Below, piece after piece: positions 21,590 through 31,840 of a stretch of DNA of 64,000 nucleotides. The DNA is taken from NCBI RefSeq assembly GCF_022581195.2, contig NC_061474.1, forward strand, positions 9,176,001 to 9,240,000, written 5' to 3'. Within the stretch, counting starts at the first letter, position 1; every line of letters begins with the position of its first letter. The notes beneath the pieces were generated by a model. That model was given only the letters and a program-made list of their open reading frames with translations. It was not told where the DNA came from and did not search any database. The DNA comes from Helicoverpa zea (lineage: Eukaryota > Arthropoda > Insecta > Lepidoptera > Noctuidae). The position numbers and the translations under genes were made by a program.

Positions 21590-21805
21590 AAATACATCCT
21601 ACTAATATTATAAACGCGAAAGTTAGTATGTATGGATGTATGGATGTTTGTTACTCTTTCACGCAAAAACTACTGAATGGATTTTAATGAAACTTTACAA
21701 TAATATAGCTTATACATCAGAATAACACATAGGCTACAATTTGTAAACATATTGTTCGAAATACTAAACCTGCGCAGACGAAGTCGCGGGCACCAGCTAG
21801 TACAC
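21590..21805 (+). repeat. Dispersed repeat ending GCGGGCACCAGCTAGTA
   Basis: CCTACTAATATTATAAACGC, GTTTGTTACTCTTTCACGCA, AAAACTACTGAATGGATTTT and GACGAAGTCGCGGGCACCAG is a very common lepidopteran repeat. The class is not certain (LINE or Helitron 3' end). It lies directly beside the ISL2EU-like element. Confidence 0.7.
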
Positions 21806-22107
21806 TATAATAGGCATGATGACAGTAATCAAAATTCATTAAAATAATATATTTATTAAATTAAACTTGAAGCTTGGAATATAAAACGCGCATTGTTTTC
21901 TTTATTAATAATGTAATTAATATGTATTTTTATAAAATAAAATTACGAAATAAGGTAATCCGCCATGATATCTTGAACACCAATCAGAGCTCGTGACGTC
22001 ATTTCTCAAAACAACTCGCGCGAAAGCGCGCGAACGTCACATTTCGTTATTGTGAACTTCCACTGCGATCTTTGTTTTTAATTAATTAATTGTTTATAAC
22101 ACGAGTT

Positions 22108-22235
22108 ATGGAGCCCGGATTTATCAAGGCAAACAGCGCTAATTTGCCTAGAATTGATATCATAATGCTGGGAAAGTTTTTGGCATCAAATAAAGATTTT
22201 TGTTCAGCTGAATTTAGAAATGTTAAAACTTCCAT
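22108..22235 (+). pseudogene. First exon of ISL2EU YqaJ-partner protein
   Basis: The ATG opens a frame MEPGFIKANSANLPRIDIIM that continues LGKFLASNKDFCSAEFRNVK. I recognise this as the N-terminus shared by many insect proteins that carry a SWIM-like zinc motif and a C-terminal YqaJ-type nuclease and belong to ISL2EU transposons. It stops at a good splice donor (AT|GTAAGT at 22,236) after 42 codons plus two bases. No downstream exon is present: the next sequence soon runs into the opposing THAP exon. The nuclease domain is therefore absent and no function is expected from this copy. Confidence 0.7.
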
Positions 22236-22344
22236 GTAAGTATACTAGTTTAATTAAAAAACAATGAGAGATGAAACCTAACCTCGAAATAGTTATTTAC
22301 ATTATAAACTATGCTAGAATCTAGAGAACTACGTAATAACTTAC

Positions 22345-22542
22345 ATCAAAGTGATCTTCACAAAAATAAAGTTGTACCCTGGGCAATATTGCTTTTGAAT
22401 CTCGCCTTGCAAGTTTAAGCCACTTGTTTCGTATTTTTTTATTGTGAGGAACGTACACAAATAACTTATCAGGAGTTGTTTTGGATGTGTTCTTACTTGG
22501 TCCCCCAGTGACCCCACAACACCTATGCCCTTTCGAATTCAT
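22345..22542 (-). pseudogene. First exon of ISL2EU transposase (THAP domain)
   Basis: Minus-strand ATG at 22,542, 66 codons to a splice donor GAT|GTAAGT. The product is a THAP-type DNA-binding domain: Cys8/Cys9 near the start, Pro24, a basic stretch with KIRNKWLKLARR around residues 36-47 (the invariant Trp is residue 41), and the closing C-x2-H motif CEDHF at 61-65. It would bind the transposon ends. The catalytic exons are deleted. An in-frame GTG upstream (22,554) is a less likely start than the ATG. Confidence 0.8.
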
Positions 22543-22824
22543 ATTTAATAACACAAAAAACTTAATTATTGCACGAGCGTTGTTTACTTGCGTCTTGTAA
22601 TTTCAGTCGTGACGTCACAAGTGACGACATGACACTGACAAGCGTTTTCGCGCCGGATTCAAAGTGGACAGAGAAAAATGCAATTATTTGATAAAAAATC
22701 TTCGCATTTTCTTAAAATTAATAATTTTTCATATAAAATAGACGTATACTTACATCATACAAAGGAATTTAAAAATTTGTCATCATGCCTATTAGTTTAG
22801 CCTGACTGCCAACCTAGTAACCCG

Positions 22825-22965
22825 ACACGACCGGAAAGAAATCAGGCGCAGGACCGACATTAACATGTCCGATGCATGATTGTATCAATCACCAACTTCA
22901 AGACTCTGAAAGCTGCTTTGGAAAGTTTCTTAAACTTCACACAGGGATTTCACCCTTTACTAACA
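22825..22965 (-). mobile_element. SINE family 2, middle fragment
   Basis: CCCGACACGACCGGAAAGAA, GGACCGACATTAACATG, ATCACCAACTTCAAGACTC and GAAAGTTTCTTAAACTTCAC are the reverse of the middle of the full copy at 23,433-23,832. Confidence 0.75.
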
Positions 22966-23432
22966 GAAGTCGGCCTTTTATAAGGATAAGAAATTACTAA
23001 CACTTTTGTATGGATCTCTGGTCTAGAATAAATAATAAATTATCTTATTTACTATTAGACCAACGAGACCTGGTGCAATGACCCCCCAGAGGACATTAAA
23101 ACGACCCTGTTTAACTTGCATTTTAACATAATTTCTAGATAAAAATATCACTTATTTTTATCACCTGTCGTTGTCCAGATATTAATGTTTGCAAACGTCA
23201 GTTGAAATTAACGACATTATCTCTTGTTTTTATCTAAAAATATTAAAATGTTATTAATTAATTTTGTAAAGAAGATTTAGGTACCTATTGTGAAAGGCTT
23301 AGTCATGCTTTGTTCATTAATTTTAATATTGTTTTGAATGTGCTAGTCAGTCCGGATTTTTTGAATGATATAGGTAATTCTAAAGTGTTAAGTACAGGTG
23401 ATAAATTAAATTGATTTAATAATTAATAATTA
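22966..23432. other. AT-rich spacer, nothing identified
   Basis: No repeat end or coding signal. Confidence 0.4.
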
Positions 23433-23832
23433 AAGTGACTGCCTCGTTGTTCTAGTGCGTAGTAGTTGTAGTGTAGTCAGCAGCCGCGCTCGCGACCACT
23501 AGAACACGCTCACAGCTCGAGGTCACGATTTCGATTCCCGGGTCGGGCCGAAATCGCTTTGTGGGTTTTCTTAAACTTTCACAAAGCAGCCCGTAGTCTG
23601 GAAGTTGGTGATTGATTCACCCGTATATCGGAGAGCACGTTAATGTTGATCCTGCACCTGATCTCTTTCCGGTCGTGTCGGATTGCCGTCCCATCGGGTT
23701 ATGAGAGTGAAGGAATAGGGAGTGCACCTGTGTCTGCGCAAATGCTCGTGCACTATATGTCCTGCGTTGCTGGCTGATCTCCTTAAATGAGAACAGCCAC
23801 CGTGGCCGAAATCGGCCGTGGACGCCATTATT
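23433..23832 (+). mobile_element. SINE family 2, full length
   Basis: Head GTGACTGCCTCGTTGTTCTA followed by a B-box-like CGATTTCGATTCCCGG at about 23,525-23,540, which is the RNA polymerase III promoter of a tRNA-derived SINE. The head contains an extra block between the two boxes with the inverted pair GTTCTAGTG / CACTAGAAC. The body reads GTCGGGCCGAAATCGCTTTG, GTTGGTGATTGATTCACCCG, and the 3' part CCGTCCCATCGGGTTATGAG to GTGGACGCCATTATTATAAA. Confidence 0.85.
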
Positions 23833-24388
23833 ATAAATATAAACTATAATTTTTGATTACTTTGTTGACCTTCTACCTAACTCTTGTCTGTTAAAAGGTG
23901 ATGCCTACTTATAACATATTTCATACTTTTCAGAGAAATTTCACAAAAGGTCGCGCTAGGGTATCTAAATTAGTCTTCATTAAGTTATACTGTAAACACT
24001 TCTTGGTAGAACACGATATTATTTTCAAGGTCAAGGTCATATAAAGGGGGTTCTTTAATACCTACTACTAAACATGTATATTGTATGGCCTCTATTTTCT
24101 CTTATACATTTTTAATTCAATACTAAAGGCTTCAAACATGTCAATTGTGATTTATGATACCGACTGGTTAGTTTGACACATTGGTTTTATACCTACATAA
24201 ATTAATGTAAATATGTCTATTTCTAACTTATTCAGGTTAACATTTTTTGACCGATTCTAAGCAATTTCAGAACAGATTTGGTAATCGGAATCCATGGGCG
24301 GAACAGATTTTATCAAAATTCACAATTCTACAGCTTAATAAATTATTGATAGACTATTAAGTAATGCTTGAATATTTAGTTTTTATAG
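23833..24388. other. AT-rich spacer, nothing identified
   Basis: No feature identified. Confidence 0.4.
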
Positions 24389-24395
24389 GTGTAAA

Positions 24396-24786
24396 AAAGT
24401 CGTGGTGGCCTAGTGGGCAAAGAACCAACCTCTCGAGTATGAGGGCGCGGGTTCGATTCCAGGTCAGGCAAGTACCAATGCAACTTTTCTAAGTTTGTAT
24501 GTACTTTCTAAGTATATCTTAGACACCAATGACTGTGTTTCGGATGGCACGTTAAACTGTAGGTCCCGGCTGTCATAGAACATCCTTGGCAGTCGTTACG
24601 GGTAGTCAGAAGCCAGTAAGTCTGACACCAGTCTAACCAAGGGGTATTGGGTTGCCTGGGTAACTGGGTTGAGGAGGTCAGGCAGGGCAGTCGCTCCTTG
24701 TAAAGCACTAGTACTCAGCTACATCCGGTTAGACTGGAAGCCGACCCCAACATAGTTTGGGAAAAAGGCTCAGAGGATGATGATAT
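24396..24786 (+). mobile_element. HaSE-like SINE, full-length reference copy
   Basis: tRNA-derived head CGTGGTGGCCTAGTGGGCAA (A box) and GCGGGTTCGATTCCAGGTCA (B box), then CTAAGTTTGTATGTACTTTC, TTACGGGTAGTCAGAAGCCA, GGGTTGCCTGGGTAACTGGG, CTGGAAGCCGACCCCAACAT and a GATGATGAT tail. It is flanked by GTGTAAA at 24,389-24,395 and 24,787-24,793. At 391 bp it is the longest uninterrupted copy here and the template I used to place the other fragments. It encodes no protein; it depends on LINE enzymes. Confidence 0.9.
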
Positions 24787-24934
24787 GTGTAAATCAGTGT
24801 GTTAGCTAATATGTGTCAATTAAGATTTTTAATTTGTTTATTGATTATCATGTAATAATTATGTTTACATTGGATTTCATATAAAAAATCAGGTTTTCCA
24901 AACCTAAAAGACAGATATGTGTAGCTGGAGAGTT

Positions 24935-25063
24935 TATTGCGCGACTTCTTCTTCCCAGCTGGTGTAGGATGGCTGAAGACTGTCTTTTGTTTTTGACGTT
25001 TTAAAAGTGCTGATTTATCAGCCTAATTTGAATAAACCTTTTTGATTTTGAATACGTATAGTT
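24935..25063 (+). mobile_element. LINE 3' tail fragment
   Basis: GCTGAAGACTGTCTTTTGTT, AAAAGTGCTGATTTATCAGC, CTAATTTGAATAAACCTTTT and GATTTTGAAT form a LINE 3' UTR end. A related copy lies at 48,275-48,372. Confidence 0.65.
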
Positions 25064-26835
25064 CCTACCATAGTTCGTTCGTTCGTATCAATCGAAAGGC
25101 TTTTACTGCTTCACAAAGACCTCCCCCAAGGTTCACCATAAAAGTACCAGTAATTTGGTGATTTCCGGCCAAAATTGCTTTTAGTTATTCAACATCAAAA
25201 TTAGCCTCCCTTTTACAAAGTCGGTGAATTTGATTCGTCCTAATCTGATTAAGAATTATACTGAACACAGAATTGTATAATTCTTCGACTATTAGTTACA
25301 CGCAATGGTAAAATTACAGGTTTAAATAAAAGTGCTTTTTAGAAATTATTGTGCATGTTTAGTTCTTCATCGTAATTAACATAGAAATGTAGATTAAATG
25401 TCAAATTAGTGGCTTTAGATTTAATTAGATAAGGGTTAAACTTCCTGGTTGTGAATAAGAGATTTTAGTTTCTTGATTGTTTTAATGAAATATTCCCTAA
25501 ATTGATTTATTTATTTGTAAAATAGACTAGGTTGATGACCATTTTTAGTTGGATAACTTAAATAATCTTCTACAATTCTACACTTCTTTCTTAATTTCCA
25601 AAAAAAAAAGACAATTCAACAATTAGTATTTGTGAACCAACTCAAAACAGACACTAGTTGAAATAATGTCACTATGAAAATCCCAAATTAATTCTTTAAC
25701 CAATTACATATTGAAAATCATTTGAATCGAACGATTTTATAGACTTTAACTAAAATATCATAATTTACTTTGAGGTATTAGAAGTAAATAAATAAATTAT
25801 TATAAGTCCCATCGCGAATGATAAGATCCTTAAACTAAAATACAAAAAAGCCTTTCACAACTTAAATTCCAATCACGCCACCTCAAACGTGTATGTCATA
25901 AATTTTTGCACGTTTCATCAATAAAAAGCTCAATAGTACGTAATAGGCATTACGAATTGATCTGCATTGGAAATGGCTCAATTTGCTACCTACTTGAAAT
26001 TCAGTAGACGTTTCACATCAAAATGATTCAGTACACTCGTGACAGGACGATGCCTTCGATATTTTTTAAAGCATTACATATCATTTATTGGAAGGAAATT
26101 TTGCCATATGTTTTCTTTTAATTATGAAAAGGTGGTCGTAAAATATAAGGGTATTATCTCTGTTTCTTTATTTTTGTACTAGCTTCTTGCAGCGGATTCA
26201 CCAGCATCCTGTGGAAAATACTGCCACTACCGAAAGAAAATTTTGCCTATGTTACTCGAGAAGACTGTATTTTTCCAGCAACTAAATAATTTTTCAAATT
26301 AGTTCAATAGTTTCGGAGCCATAAACAAACAAAAAATGTCACCTTATTATAAAACGTCCAGAAAACGTACTGCTAAGAAGCTACAGAAAGCGCAAAGTAG
26401 ATTTTGTACTTGAAGAATACAGTCGCTAACTGACCAAATCATTAAAATTATTTTCATTTTCATATTAATTAAACCACCATTTTTTCACTGAAAACAAATC
26501 TGTGCAGCTAACTTAGCCACAAGCCCCTTAAATTGGGTTAAACTACAGCACACAAAATAAACCGAAGCAATAAAATCCCCGTAACTAAAATCCAGATAAA
26601 GCTAGGATTCAATAAAACAGTTGGTTGTTTGCAAATACTTGTGAAACAAACTAATAAACTGTGCTCCGATCAATTGCAGTCCTTTTGCGGTTAAATACGA
26701 GTATATTTATAGACGTCTGATGCAAGCCTTTGTAAACTAAACGGTTGTAGGTTGTTTGAAGTCCTTTGCAGAAATATATTTCCAACTATGTTAGGTTCTA
26801 GTTTAAATAGACGCAGCAGTATATGAGTATTTTAA
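25064..26835. other. AT-rich stretch with one old repeat
   Basis: An ACTAGCTTCTTGCAGCGGAT copy of the dispersed ACTAGCTG-type repeat lies at 26,178-26,330 (minus orientation, ending AGTTTCGGAGCCATAAACAA). Nothing else is recognised. Confidence 0.45.
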
Positions 26836-27146
26836 TGGAGAATAAAATGATTAGCGGAGATGTCATAACGCAATATCTATTAAGAAATTAGCGCGCCAAA
26901 GATGTGGGTGTTCGGGGAACGAGCAACGTTACTAGCAAACACCTTAAGAACGCGCCCTTTATTTTTTCAAGATAGAATTACCAATCAATCAACACCAATA
27001 TTTGACAGGTTGGTCGTATTTTGACAAGGAACCATTTCTGGTAACTGATGGTTTTGATGACGCCTGCCGTACGTTACCGTGACCTACAGGAAGGCGCCTG
27101 ACCTATCTTCCTTATGGCATCTCCGCTATTTTTCCTTCCTCTGTGG
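26836..27146 (+). mobile_element. MITE family AGCGGAGATG, copy 2
   Basis: Inverted ends TTAGCGGAGATGTCATAA and TTATGGCATCTCCGCTA. Inside the left end GCGCGCCAAAGATGTGGGTG and TTCGGGGAACGAGCAACGTT, inside the right end CCTACAGGAAGGCGCCTGAC. The same order occurs in copies 1 and 3. About 310 bp, non-coding. Confidence 0.85.
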
Positions 27147-27629
27147 TATTTTTCATTTTCATGGAAAAAAAACAACAAAAGGTATTTCGAATTGGTCAGA
27201 TTCGATCATGAAACATTACATAAAACTGGGTAAAAATATAACTTGGGTAAATAGGAGTTTCTCACTGGGAAAACTTCCCGCAACACGGTAAAAAGCAGCC
27301 TATGACACAAAATTTGAGAAATTACACCTTGAAGTTATGATTTTGCTCAAAATACCAGTATGTTTTAATCTACACCGTTTTCTTCGTACAAATAAATCTA
27401 GACAATAGGACATATCACAGACAATGTAAATACTAAGCTCATGTAATGAAGACATAAAGTTCAGTCTAGATTTGGATCTAGAAACTAGATCAGACTCGTT
27501 TCAGAGACAATAAAACTGAATTTAGGCAGTAATAAGAATAGATGTTGGAACTTCGCGTGTTGTTTATACAGTAGAATTTGATGAGTTTAGAATTAATTTT
27601 GTTGGTTTGTCGATATTGCGGAGTTTCTT
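27147..27629. other. AT-rich spacer, nothing identified
   Basis: No feature identified. Confidence 0.4.
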
Positions 27630-27832
27630 ATCACTAGACTTATATTATAAAGCTGAAGAGTTTGTTTGTTTGTTTGTTTGAACGCGCTAATCTCAGGAAC
27701 TACTGGTCCGATTTGAAAAAATTCTTTCAGTATTAGATAGCCCATTTATCGAGGAAGGCTATAGGCTACTTTTTATCCCGGTACGGGAAGTAGTTCCCAT
27801 GGGATGCGGGTGAAACCGCTGGCAGAATCACT
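27630..27832 (+). repeat. Dispersed repeat GAAGAGTTTGTTTG-type, best copy
   Basis: CTAGACTTATATTATAAAGC, TGAAGAGTTTGTTTGTTTGT, GAACGCGCTAATCTCAGGAA, CCGATTTGAAAAAATTCTTT, TATCGAGGAAGGCTATAGGC and GATGCGGGTGAAACCGCTGG. Diverged copies lie at 13,430, 14,140, 42,645 and 43,895. It is widespread in Lepidoptera; its class is not settled here. Confidence 0.75.
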
Positions 27833-27949
27833 AGATAAAGTCTGTCGATTCTGAAGTATCATGGTTCTCTTTAAAGGTGTTTTTTTCTACAATAGTAGCA
27901 ATGAGGGGTTTTGAAAAAAAACAGTTGTGATTGGGATCTCTCTCCGGTG

Positions 27950-28110
27950 ATGTCGGATTGCCGTCCCATCGGGTTATGAGAGTGGAGGAATAGTGAGTGC
28001 ACCTGTGTCTGCGCAAATGCTTGTACACTATAACATGTCTTGTGCAGCTGGCTGATGACTATTTATTTGAGAACAGTCGCCGTGGCCGATAATAGGTTAG
28101 GAGGACATCA
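27950..28110 (+). mobile_element. SINE family 2, 3' part
   Basis: GTCGGATTGCCGTCCCATCG, GTGCACCTGTGTCTGCGCAA, GCAGCTGGCTGATGACTAT, GAACAGTCGCCGTGGCCGA. It ends only about 95 bp left of the LTR element. Confidence 0.85.
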
Positions 28111-28201
28111 TCATCATCAAAACCGCTAGCGGAAGCTAGTCAAACACAAAAAAATATTAACTGTTAGACAATTTTGTTATTATCTCTACATAAGTATATA
28201 G

Positions 28202-28205
28202 GTTT
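28202..28205. repeat. Target-site duplication GTTT (left)
   Basis: GTTT directly precedes the left LTR. The same four bases follow the right LTR at 37,238-37,241. A 4-bp duplication fits a Ty3/gypsy-type integrase better than the usual 5 bp of Copia or BEL. Confidence 0.85.
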
Positions 28206-29435
28206 TGTAACGTTTAGTGTAGTGGTAGGTAGTCTAGTAGGTAGAAAAATAAAAAAAAATTAGTAAATGGTATAAAAGTCTATATTCTAGAAAAAGATCG
28301 GCAGAGCCGGGAGTGGGTTTAGAATAATCGAGCTCGCGTTAAGTTCTGGCCCGCTATAGAACACTACTACCCTGTATAGTCAGGCAGCTCGGCAGCGGTC
28401 AGGCGGGGTAGGTGTGCAGCGCGCTAGTAGATGCCGGACGCGTAGGTAGATGCAGGCACGTAGGTAGACACAGCACGTAGATAGGCGCACTTTAGGTAGG
28501 TGCACTACGGTAGGTGCACTGGAGGTAGTCTGGTACTTGAACCCTGGAATGTCCGTTACGTTCCGTCTTAGTTACGGTCCGGTTATATCCAGCCACGACT
28601 GCAACATCCCGATTTCCACTTACTCACTACCTAACTAGATGGAAAGCAGTGATCAAGCACTAGATAGCATCGAGATGAGGCAGCCTAGGCAGCGTGACAA
28701 TCATAATCACAGCTAACAAAATGTAATCTGAATGCAAGTGATGAAGGTGAAAGTATTTGCATGATTTACAAAGCACAGCACTAGTTTAAATGAAGTTAAT
28801 GAAATTAATAAATAGGTAGTCACTATAAGAAATTATTTGAAAAGAAGAATATGGAAAAATAATTGTAGGGCGTGGCCCTCATGACACGGTCAAAGTGCAC
28901 CGGTCATGTAAGGTCAAATACCACATGATATATTTTTTAAAAGCGTTATGGCGATACACAGGTTATAATATTCCACAAGAACAGCAACAAAGGCGTGATC
29001 GTAGCATGAAATAACATAATGAATGCACAATGAAATTAGCAAGTCATCCTACGACACGTCACGTACTCACGTATAACTTTTCTAGATGCACATAATAAGC
29101 TTTATTTTGCAACACTCACCCGATCTGGGGTATACACTGACTTTAAAAGTTATTTTAAAAGCACAATAGTTTATTAAAGGTTAATTTATTTGCAATAAAA
29201 ATCGCGAGTTAAAAATGTACATAGACCAGTAGTAGTAGTAGACTGTATCGGCTCGCGGCGTCGTGCTAGTGCGTCTCGCGATTCACCGCCGGCTCTGCTC
29301 GCGTCGCCTCATAGGAGGGATAGTTCGCCGAACCGGTTTCCGTCACCCGTCAACGGCTCACGGCTCGCGGCGCGCGGCCGAGATATAGCAAGTCTAGTAT
29401 TTTTAAATATTCAAAATATAACGTACAACGTTACA
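28206..29435 (-). repeat. 3' LTR (left copy in window)
   Basis: 1,230 bp with terminal TGTAACG/CGTTACA. It carries tracts of local GTAGGTAGA-like repeats at 28,440-28,535 and a CpG-rich segment near 29,245-29,385. On the minus strand AATAAA occurs near 29,102-29,107, a possible polyadenylation signal. Confidence 0.95.
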
Positions 29436-29450
29436 GTACCCCCCTTTTTA
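29436..29450 (-). other. Polypurine tract
   Basis: On the minus strand the sequence just before the 3' LTR is TAAAAAGGGGGGTAC, the purine run that primes plus-strand DNA synthesis. Its place fixes the orientation of the LTR element as minus. Confidence 0.9.
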
Positions 29451-30221
29451 GCGTAGGATTTTTCCTAGGAAAAATCCGCTGCTTTCGCTCTTGCTAACAA
29501 CTGATCTGAGTTTCTCTTTCATTCGTCTTCATTCATAATGTAATCATCCCTCGCCTTCCATTTTTCCTTACATTAAATAGCCGACATCACACTAGACATC
29601 TGTGCGTCAGCGTCCTTTCGACCTGAGTATTCCGCTTACAGTGCACAGAACACTCACCCAGTTCAGTCATGGCTGGTAGAGGATAAAGTTGAAATCGAGC
29701 GATTACTAACTACACATAACTATTATTGATAGATTGAATATTAGAAAGGATAAATACATAAGTTATGTTTGTGATTTTAAGGCTTACTTATAGAGTAATC
29801 AACCGCTCTTGCAAAGGCTTATTTAAGGAGTTGCACCGCTCCGTAGAATACCAAAGGTGTAGGGCCTTTAGCATACAGAAGGGATCTATGGGGTAGAACC
29901 ACGATCAAAAGTTTCGTTTATAACCATCGGTGTAGGGCCGATAGTCATAATATATTTAATATGGTAGGAATACGATGTATGGGGTAGACCATCATCATAC
30001 AACTATTGGGGTAGACCAATAATTGAAAAATAGAAAAGCAATAGTTATGGGTAGTAGTAGTAAGTGGGTACTTTACATTATTTAGTTTAGTTTTTAGTTT
30101 ATAATATTATGTATTTGTTTTAGTTACATGTAGTGCATTTAGTTTTAGTTGATTTTTTAAAATTTGTTGAAAATTAAATATATTTAGCCATAATCAACGA
30201 AGTTTAAGTATTAACAATTTT
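29451..30221. other. Interior of LTR element, left of the DIRS insertion
   Basis: About 770 bp without a usable frame. Between 29,865 and 30,050 the short unit GGTGTAGGGCC / GGGGTAGACC with flanking AT-rich spacers repeats four times, each followed by an inverted short word, such as GGTCTACCCC read on the minus strand. There is no pol sequence. Confidence 0.7.
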
Positions 30222-30421
30222 AATTATGTTTCACAGGTTTATTCGACGCGATTTATTGTTTACATGTTGTACAAGTATCTCCATTCACTGGCCTTCTACA
30301 CAGATTTTTAAATTAGTCTATGGATTTTTTGTTGGTAACACAGGGAAAATAAATAAAATAAAATTTTATATGGTAACATTCTACCCACTCATTATTCACT
30401 TCCATCGACGGAGCTTCATTC
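30222..30421 (+). repeat. DIRS left inverted terminal repeat
   Basis: It starts AATTATGTTTCACAGGTTTA and runs to GACGGAGCTTCATT. It is the reverse complement of 35,079-35,316 except for the outermost part, where the right repeat is about 40 bases longer. Confidence 0.9.
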
Positions 30422-30478
30422 TGTGTTTCTGTCTGCTGGCCTTCGCACGTCTCTTCCCGATCCAGTAATACTCTAAAG

Positions 30479-30593
30479 ATGGGGAAAAGGAAGCACGAGA
30501 GAAGTGATGAAGACATCATGCGAAAAATAAGAAAATTGAAGAACACGTTGCGGGAGAGGAAGGTTACGTTCGAATCGGACGATGATTTAAACT
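30479..30593 (+). CDS. gag: DIRS gag, exon 1
   Basis: The ATG at 30,479 follows the left inverted repeat by about 60 bases and opens a 38-codon exon starting MGKRKHERSDEDIMRKIRKL, a highly charged, probably helical N-terminus of the sort that begins many DIRS Gag proteins. The exon ends with phase 1 at ACT|GTAAGT. Without splicing, the frame meets a TAG in the following 195 bases. Joined to 30,789 the frame continues into the main gag body. The two exons together give about 388 residues. Confidence 0.7.
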
Positions 30594-30788
30594 GTAAGTT
30601 ATTTATACTTTTATTGGTTCAATACCGTGATACGTACTGCTAGTTTTGGGCTACTACTGTCACATAAATTGAGCTAATACATATAACGATACGTACTGCT
30701 ACTAGGGCTGTTACTATCGTAAAAAATTTAAAACTAAATTAAAAATACGTTATTTTTTAAATAATCGTATATTTTCTCTTCGCTACAG
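30594..30788 (+). other. Predicted spliceosomal intron in DIRS gag
   Basis: 195 bp with donor GTAAGT and acceptor TTTTCTCTTCGCTACAG. It is AT-rich, has an in-frame stop near its start, and contains two similar GATACGTACTGCTA words (about 30,629 and 30,690). Removing it joins phase-compatible exons. It is a prediction from sequence signals only. Confidence 0.65.
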
Positions 30789-31840
30789 TTCCGACACGAC
30801 AGCAAGAGGACATATCCGTCGAGGTGTCACCACGTGATATACACGTGGGCTCAGCATATGTAGAAGATGACATCGAAATACTGGATATGCCATCGTTGTC
30901 ACCAACGCACGTGTCGAACCTTCAATCAACACCGCCTGAGCCGCCACCGTCTCAGCCGGAGCCTGAGCAGCCGCCACTAGAAAATCTAACCTCAACCACA
31001 GTACCAGGTTCATCATTAGATATCCAGCCTGAAATGATTGAGGAGACTGAACTGGAAGAGGACATATTGTTGTTATTGGGTGATGCTCCTAAAACTGAGA
31101 CTCCAAGGGGTCCAGCTATTCACAAAGATATTGCCAGTCGATGGCAATTAATTCTAGCCAATGGACTTGCTAAAGATTCCAAAGACAACATTTGTAGAGA
31201 TCATAATGCTCCTAGTAACTGCGATTTACTGTTAACACCATTACTAAATCCTGAAGTTAAAGCGGCTCTGCCAGAAGCTCTCGTTAAGAGAGATGCGATT
31301 CTCCAAAATAAGCAAAAGCAACTGGGGGTAGCTTTGTCTGCATTAGCAACATTAACTGACATGATCATTTCCAACGAACTGTCCCGACAAAAACTGCTCA
31401 AGCCACTGAGTGACGCTTCGCGTATTTTATGTGATAGTCACTATCAGGAGACAAGGACGCGGCGAAACTTTATAATTACGTCAATAAATCACAAGCTGAA
31501 AAATACTCTGACAGAAGCTACCAGAGATTCAATGCTTTTTGGTGAAAATTTAACTGAAAAATTAAAAGCCGCAAAAACAATACAACAGTCTGGCGATGCG
31601 CTGAAAAGCCAAAAACCTAAAATACCTGCGCACCCTAATGCTGCTACAATCAGGAACAAAGGTTATTTAAACTACCAAGCTCAACATCGCAAGGTAGAAC
31701 ACAAACCCCAGGCTGGACCGAAACGACCACCGTGGCCAGCACAGCGGCCACAGAGCAGCGGCACGTCGTCGTCGCGGCAACGCCGTCCGTCACCAACGCG
31801 CACGACGTCTCCCCGGCGGAAAACGCAGCCTCGGAAATAA
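30789..31840 (+). CDS. gag: DIRS gag, exon 2 (nucleocapsid-like structural protein)
   Basis: It continues the exon-1 frame. After a Pro/Glu-rich linker (PPEPPPSQPEPEQPPLENL) and an acidic stretch (EELEEDILLLLGDAP region) comes the conserved gag core with WQLILANGLAKD, LLTPLLNPEVKAAL and LQNKQKQLGVALSALATL, which resembles the LNPE...LG..LSAL core of other DIRS Gag proteins. The C-terminus is rich in Arg, Pro and Ser (SSSRQRRPSPTRTTSPRRKT), suited to RNA binding; no CCHC knuckle is seen, as usual in this group. Gag would form the RNA-protein particle in which reverse transcription takes place. It overlaps the RT frame by about 110 bases. Confidence 0.85.

Larger units (their letters stand above)
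21812..22790. mobile_element. Internally deleted ISL2EU-type DNA transposon
   Basis: The ends are AGGCATGATGACA at 21,812 and its reverse complement TGTCATCATGCCT ending at 22,790, each flanked by the dinucleotide AT (21,810-21,811 and 22,791-22,792). An AT target duplication and two convergent genes, one for a THAP-domain transposase and one for a YqaJ-nuclease partner protein, define the ISL2EU (IS4EU) group as I know it. Here only the first exon of each gene is left, facing each other with about 110 bp between the two donors. About 979 bp remain. Subterminal GTGACGTCA blocks near 22,001 and 22,607 are inverted relative to each other and may be transposase sites. Confidence 0.75.

Noticed and set aside
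24396..24470. tRNA gene
   Set aside because: The A- and B-box-like sequences belong to the head of a SINE; the cloverleaf is degenerate and the same head recurs in other SINE copies.
30226..30468. 80-codon open stretch (plus) and its near twin at 35,018-35,314 (minus) as related genes
   Set aside because: They are the two inverted terminal repeats of the DIRS element read in the same relative frame; the similarity is due to the repeat and not to a gene.
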